From assembly GCA_017547265.1 (NCBI GenBank), contig JAFYQC010000049.1, positions 1 through 8,282 of the forward strand: a stretch of 8,282 bases of DNA. Direction: 5' to 3'. The notes beneath the pieces were generated by a model. That model was not told the origin of the DNA. It searched no databases and saw nothing but the letters and a program-made list of their open reading frames with translations. A program made the position numbers and the translations under genes. The DNA is from Kiritimatiellia bacterium (GTDB lineage: Bacteria > Verrucomicrobiota > Kiritimatiellia > RFP12 > UBA1067). Numbering within the stretch: the first letter of the stretch is position 1; every line of letters begins with the position of its first letter. Shown here piece by piece: positions 6,599 through 8,282 of this stretch.

Positions 6599-7684
6599 TC
6601 AGTTGGTCGACTCGCGGACGACGAGCGGAGCCGGGAGGCATATCTGCCGCGGCGGGAGCGATGGATCGAGAATGCGCTCCCTAAGCGCACGGTAGGCAAC
6701 GAGGGCGATGTCCTCGCATGGCTGGTGAATCGTCGTAAGCTGCGGAAATGTGGTGACGGCACAGCGAATGTCGTCAAAGCCAGCAAGTCGGACGTCCTTC
6801 GGGACAGAGAGTCCCAGCTTGTCAAGTGTATTCCTCAAGACCGCCGCGACATAGTCAGATTCGCATATTATGGCGTCTGGACGGGTCCTTTTTCTGAAGA
6901 TCGGACCGAGTGTGGCAAGGTCATCTGGCTCGGCCACTATCTTGAAATCCTTGTCCCCTCCAAGACCAAGTGCGTTTGCCACGCCGTCCAATCTGTCGCG
7001 AATCACTGTCGCACAGTTTGGGCGCATCAGGAAACGCACTCGCTTCGCGCCCTGTTTCATCATGTGTTCGCCGAGCGCTCGGCCAGCGGAGAAATTGTCG
7101 ATCCCAACGAAGTCGTGACGTACCGGGTCTTGGCCAAGACTTATGTTGCGGTCGATCAGCACGACGGGAATTTCCGCATTGTCGAAAAGCGTAAGAATCT
7201 CGCGGGTCACGCGTTCTGGCGCACGGAGAAACGCGAGCGGCTGGAGGACAACTCCGGCTACATGCTGCTTAACGAAAGAGCGTGCGACCTTGCCCGCCTC
7301 AATTGCGCGCTTCGAGGGCGTGGACGCGGAAATGTCTCCAAGCACGAGGGAATATCCGTCTTTTTGGGCGCAGCGCATCAACGCCTGGCACATGACTGGA
7401 AACACCTCGCCCACTGCAAGACTAGGCATTATGAGCCCAAGCCGCCCTGACTCGCGCTGGGCTGTCTTTGTGGCAAACGTCCCCGCCCCGCGCTTGCGGT
7501 AGACGAGCCCGCACTTCACCAGCTCATCCATCGCGCGCACTGCCGTTATGCGCGAGACCTTGTACTTCCTGACAAGTGCCTCTTCGGAGGGCAACGGCAC
7601 GCCGCTAGGATAAAGCCCATCACGGACGCCCTTCCTTAACGCCTCGAATATCTGCCTGTATTTCAAAGTTTCTTTCATAGCCAT
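6599..7684 (-). CDS. Transcriptional regulator: GntR-type winged helix plus LacI-type sugar sensor
   Basis: The protein has 361 residues counted from the ATG at 7684. Residues 8-72 form a GntR winged helix: KYRQIFEALRKGV, then LPSEEALVRKYKVSR (31-45) and RKRGAGTFA (63-71). Residues 80-360 form a LacI/periplasmic-binding-protein-like sensor: RLGLIMPSL, VVLIDRN (174-180), DFVGIDNFSAGRALGEHM (191-208), LSVPKDVRLAGFDDI (292-306) and LTTIHQP (316-322). The AraR-type fusion is a known arrangement for sugar-responsive repressors. The ligand is unknown; a sugar released by the neighbouring glycosidases is the simplest guess. A 45-residue longer form beginning at 7819 would overlap the activase gene in another frame and has no GntR similarity. 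A second ATG at 7678 gives MKETLKY and is equally credible. The gene starts 7 nt after the activase stop and ends 18 nt before the glycosidase, so an operon is likely. The Shine-Dalgarno site is weak. Confidence 0.92.
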   Translation of the reverse strand: MAMKETLKYRQIFEALRKGVRDGLYPSGVPLPSEEALVRKYKVSRITAVRAMDELVKCGLVYRKRGAGTFATKTAQRESGRLGLIMPSLAVGEVFPVMCQALMRCAQKDGYSLVLGDISASTPSKRAIEAGKVARSFVKQHVAGVVLQPLAFLRAPERVTREILTLFDNAEIPVVLIDRNISLGQDPVRHDFVGIDNFSAGRALGEHMMKQGAKRVRFLMRPNCATVIRDRLDGVANALGLGGDKDFKIVAEPDDLATLGPIFRKRTRPDAIICESDYVAAVLRNTLDKLGLSVPKDVRLAGFDDIRCAVTTFPQLTTIHQPCEDIALVAYRALRERILDPSLPPRQICLPAPLVVRESTN

Positions 7685-7685
7685 T

Positions 7686-7691
7686 ATTATA
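7686..7691 (-). promoter_or_regulatory. Possible internal -10 box for the regulator gene
   Basis: A perfect TATAAT sits one nt before the first ATG of the regulator. A start about seven nt downstream would fall at or near the second ATG (7678), which would give a leaderless message. No good -35 box is present at 16-18 nt, so this may be chance. Confidence 0.25.
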
Positions 7692-8282
7692 TCAGATTTC
7701 TTCCATTGAATACGTACGCCCCAGCATTGAATACTTCGCACCCGCCGCCGTGTTATACGGCAAGTATTCAATCTTGCTTCCAGCGGCGAACGCGGCAAAT
7801 TCGCCGCGGCTCTCGGCATCGTCGTTCACGCCAGGAATCAGGGGAACGCGAAACGAATACGGCACACCGCTCTTGCGAAGCCAGGAAATGTTTTCAAGCA
7901 CGATCGAAAGATCGCCGCCAGTCCAGCGCCTGAATGCCGCGGCATCCAAAAGCTTCACGTCCTGGTATACAAAGTCGAGTTGCGACAAAACGGCTTGATA
8001 GTCCGACGCTGGCGCATGACCGCTCGTCTCAATCGCAAGTCTGATGCCCCTATCCTTCAAAAGCGGAATCAGCTCAAGAAGGAACTGCGCCTGTGCAAGC
8101 GGCTCGCCGCCAGAAAAAGTGACGCCACCGCCTGACTCGTTCATTATGTCGGCGTTTGTCGCAAGTTCGTTCGCAAGCTCCATGGCCGTCATGTCGCGGC
8201 CGCAGACAACCTTTTCGCCGCCCTTCCTGACCATTGTCTCAATCTCCGCGGACTGCCCTTCGGGATTGTGGCACCATGCACA
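7692..8282 (-). CDS. Glycyl-radical-enzyme activating protein (radical SAM), 5'-truncated
   Basis: The frame is open from the window edge to the TGA at 7694-7692, giving 196 visible residues. The visible part begins with CAWCHNPEG, the last two cysteines of the CxxxCxxC motif that holds the SAM-cleaving [4Fe-4S] cluster; the first cysteine lies outside the window. It continues with SGGGVTFSGGEPLAQ (50-64), the SAM-binding GGE motif and glycine-rich strand typical of this family, then LAIETSGHA (82-90), DFVYQDVKLLD (103-113), VPLIPGVND (146-154) and YLPYNTAAGAKYSMLG (173-188). Such proteins place the glycyl radical on a partner such as pyruvate formate-lyase or a diol or choline lyase. Only about 20 residues separate CHNPEG from CGRDMTAMEL, so the ferredoxin-like insert of many non-PFL activases is absent. 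The C-terminus ends soon after the LGRTY segment, slightly early. An internal ATG at 8234 is not the start, since the catalytic cysteines lie upstream of it. The regulator starts 7 nt downstream. The partner enzyme is not visible. Confidence 0.9.
   Translation of the reverse strand, partial: CAWCHNPEGQSAEIETMVRKGGEKVVCGRDMTAMELANELATNADIMNESGGGVTFSGGEPLAQAQFLLELIPLLKDRGIRLAIETSGHAPASDYQAVLSQLDFVYQDVKLLDAAAFRRWTGGDLSIVLENISWLRKSGVPYSFRVPLIPGVNDDAESRGEFAAFAAGSKIEYLPYNTAAGAKYSMLGRTYSMEEI
7705..7772 (-). promoter_or_regulatory. Hairpin with two competing 3' arms at the activase/regulator junction
   Basis: In the sense of the genes, ATTGAATACTT (7772-7762) pairs perfectly over 11 bp with AAGTATTCAAT (7736-7726). 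Stacked directly inside it, GCCGT (7761-7757) pairs with ACGGC (7751-7747) around a 5-nt loop, leaving a 10-nt bulge on the 3' side. A second copy of the 3' arm, GTATTCAATG (7713-7704), repeats the GTATTCAATG of the first (7734-7725) 21 nt later, so either copy could pair with the 5' arm. The second copy runs into the GGAAG that is the regulator's best ribosome-binding candidate. It could set regulator translation or transcript stability. The arms also encode conserved-looking IEY and YSM peptides, so chance from codon choice is possible. Confidence 0.35.

Noticed and set aside
7713..7718. CGTACG as an AraR-like operator near the regulator and in the phosphatase leader (3488-3493)
   Set aside because: The same hexamer also occurs inside genes (384-389, 2449-2454, 4143-4148, 6227-6232) and no longer palindrome is shared, so it is background.
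7685..7819. Longer regulator start at 7819
   Set aside because: The added 45 residues are Arg-rich out-of-frame activase sequence; GntR similarity begins at KETLKYRQIF.

Overview
This GC-rich window reads as a carbohydrate-utilisation locus of an anaerobic, Gram-negative-type bacterium. Two of the three glycosidases carry lipobox-type signal peptides and the third has an ordinary signal peptide. There is also a glycyl-radical-enzyme activase, which is an anaerobic trait, and a regulator joining a GntR-type winged helix to a LacI-type sugar sensor. This combination would fit a gut or sediment member of the PVC group (Kiritimatiellota, Lentisphaerota or Verrucomicrobiota). The taxonomic guess is inference only, because no marker gene is present.

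Layout, left to right. (1) Positions 1-1223, minus: a 3'-truncated secreted GH36-like (clan GH-D) glycosidase. (2) 1224-1279: an array of seven 8-bp units that fills the gap between two minus-strand genes and includes the stop codon of the upstream one. (3) 1267-3285, minus: a GH97 lipoprotein of the Asp-nucleophile (retaining, alpha-galactosidase-like) type, with a good promoter and Shine-Dalgarno site; it probably heads a two-gene operon with the GH36-like gene. (4) 3286-3606: an intergenic region holding the GH97 promoter and an unusually dense run of possible RNA helices in the sense of the next gene. (5) 3607-4365, plus: an inositol-monophosphatase-family enzyme, the only plus-strand gene. 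It converges with a 7-nt gap on (6) 4373-6580, minus: a second clan GH-D glycosidase, probably a lipoprotein. (7) 6599-7684, minus: the GntR/LacI-type regulator. (8) 7692-8282, minus: a 5'-truncated glycyl-radical-enzyme activating radical SAM protein.

Genes 8, 7 and 6 are spaced 7 and 18 nt apart and look like one transcription unit: activase, then sugar-responsive regulator, then glycosidase. The likely theme is release of terminal alpha-linked galactose (or a similar sugar) from a host or plant glycan in the periplasm or at the cell surface, under control of a LacI-type sensor. The glycyl-radical enzyme served by the activase would lie beyond position 8282, and its substrate cannot be read from this window.

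The least explained sequences are the octamer array between the two glycosidase genes, the helix-rich leader of the phosphatase gene, and a hairpin with two competing 3' arms at the end of the activase gene just before the regulator.
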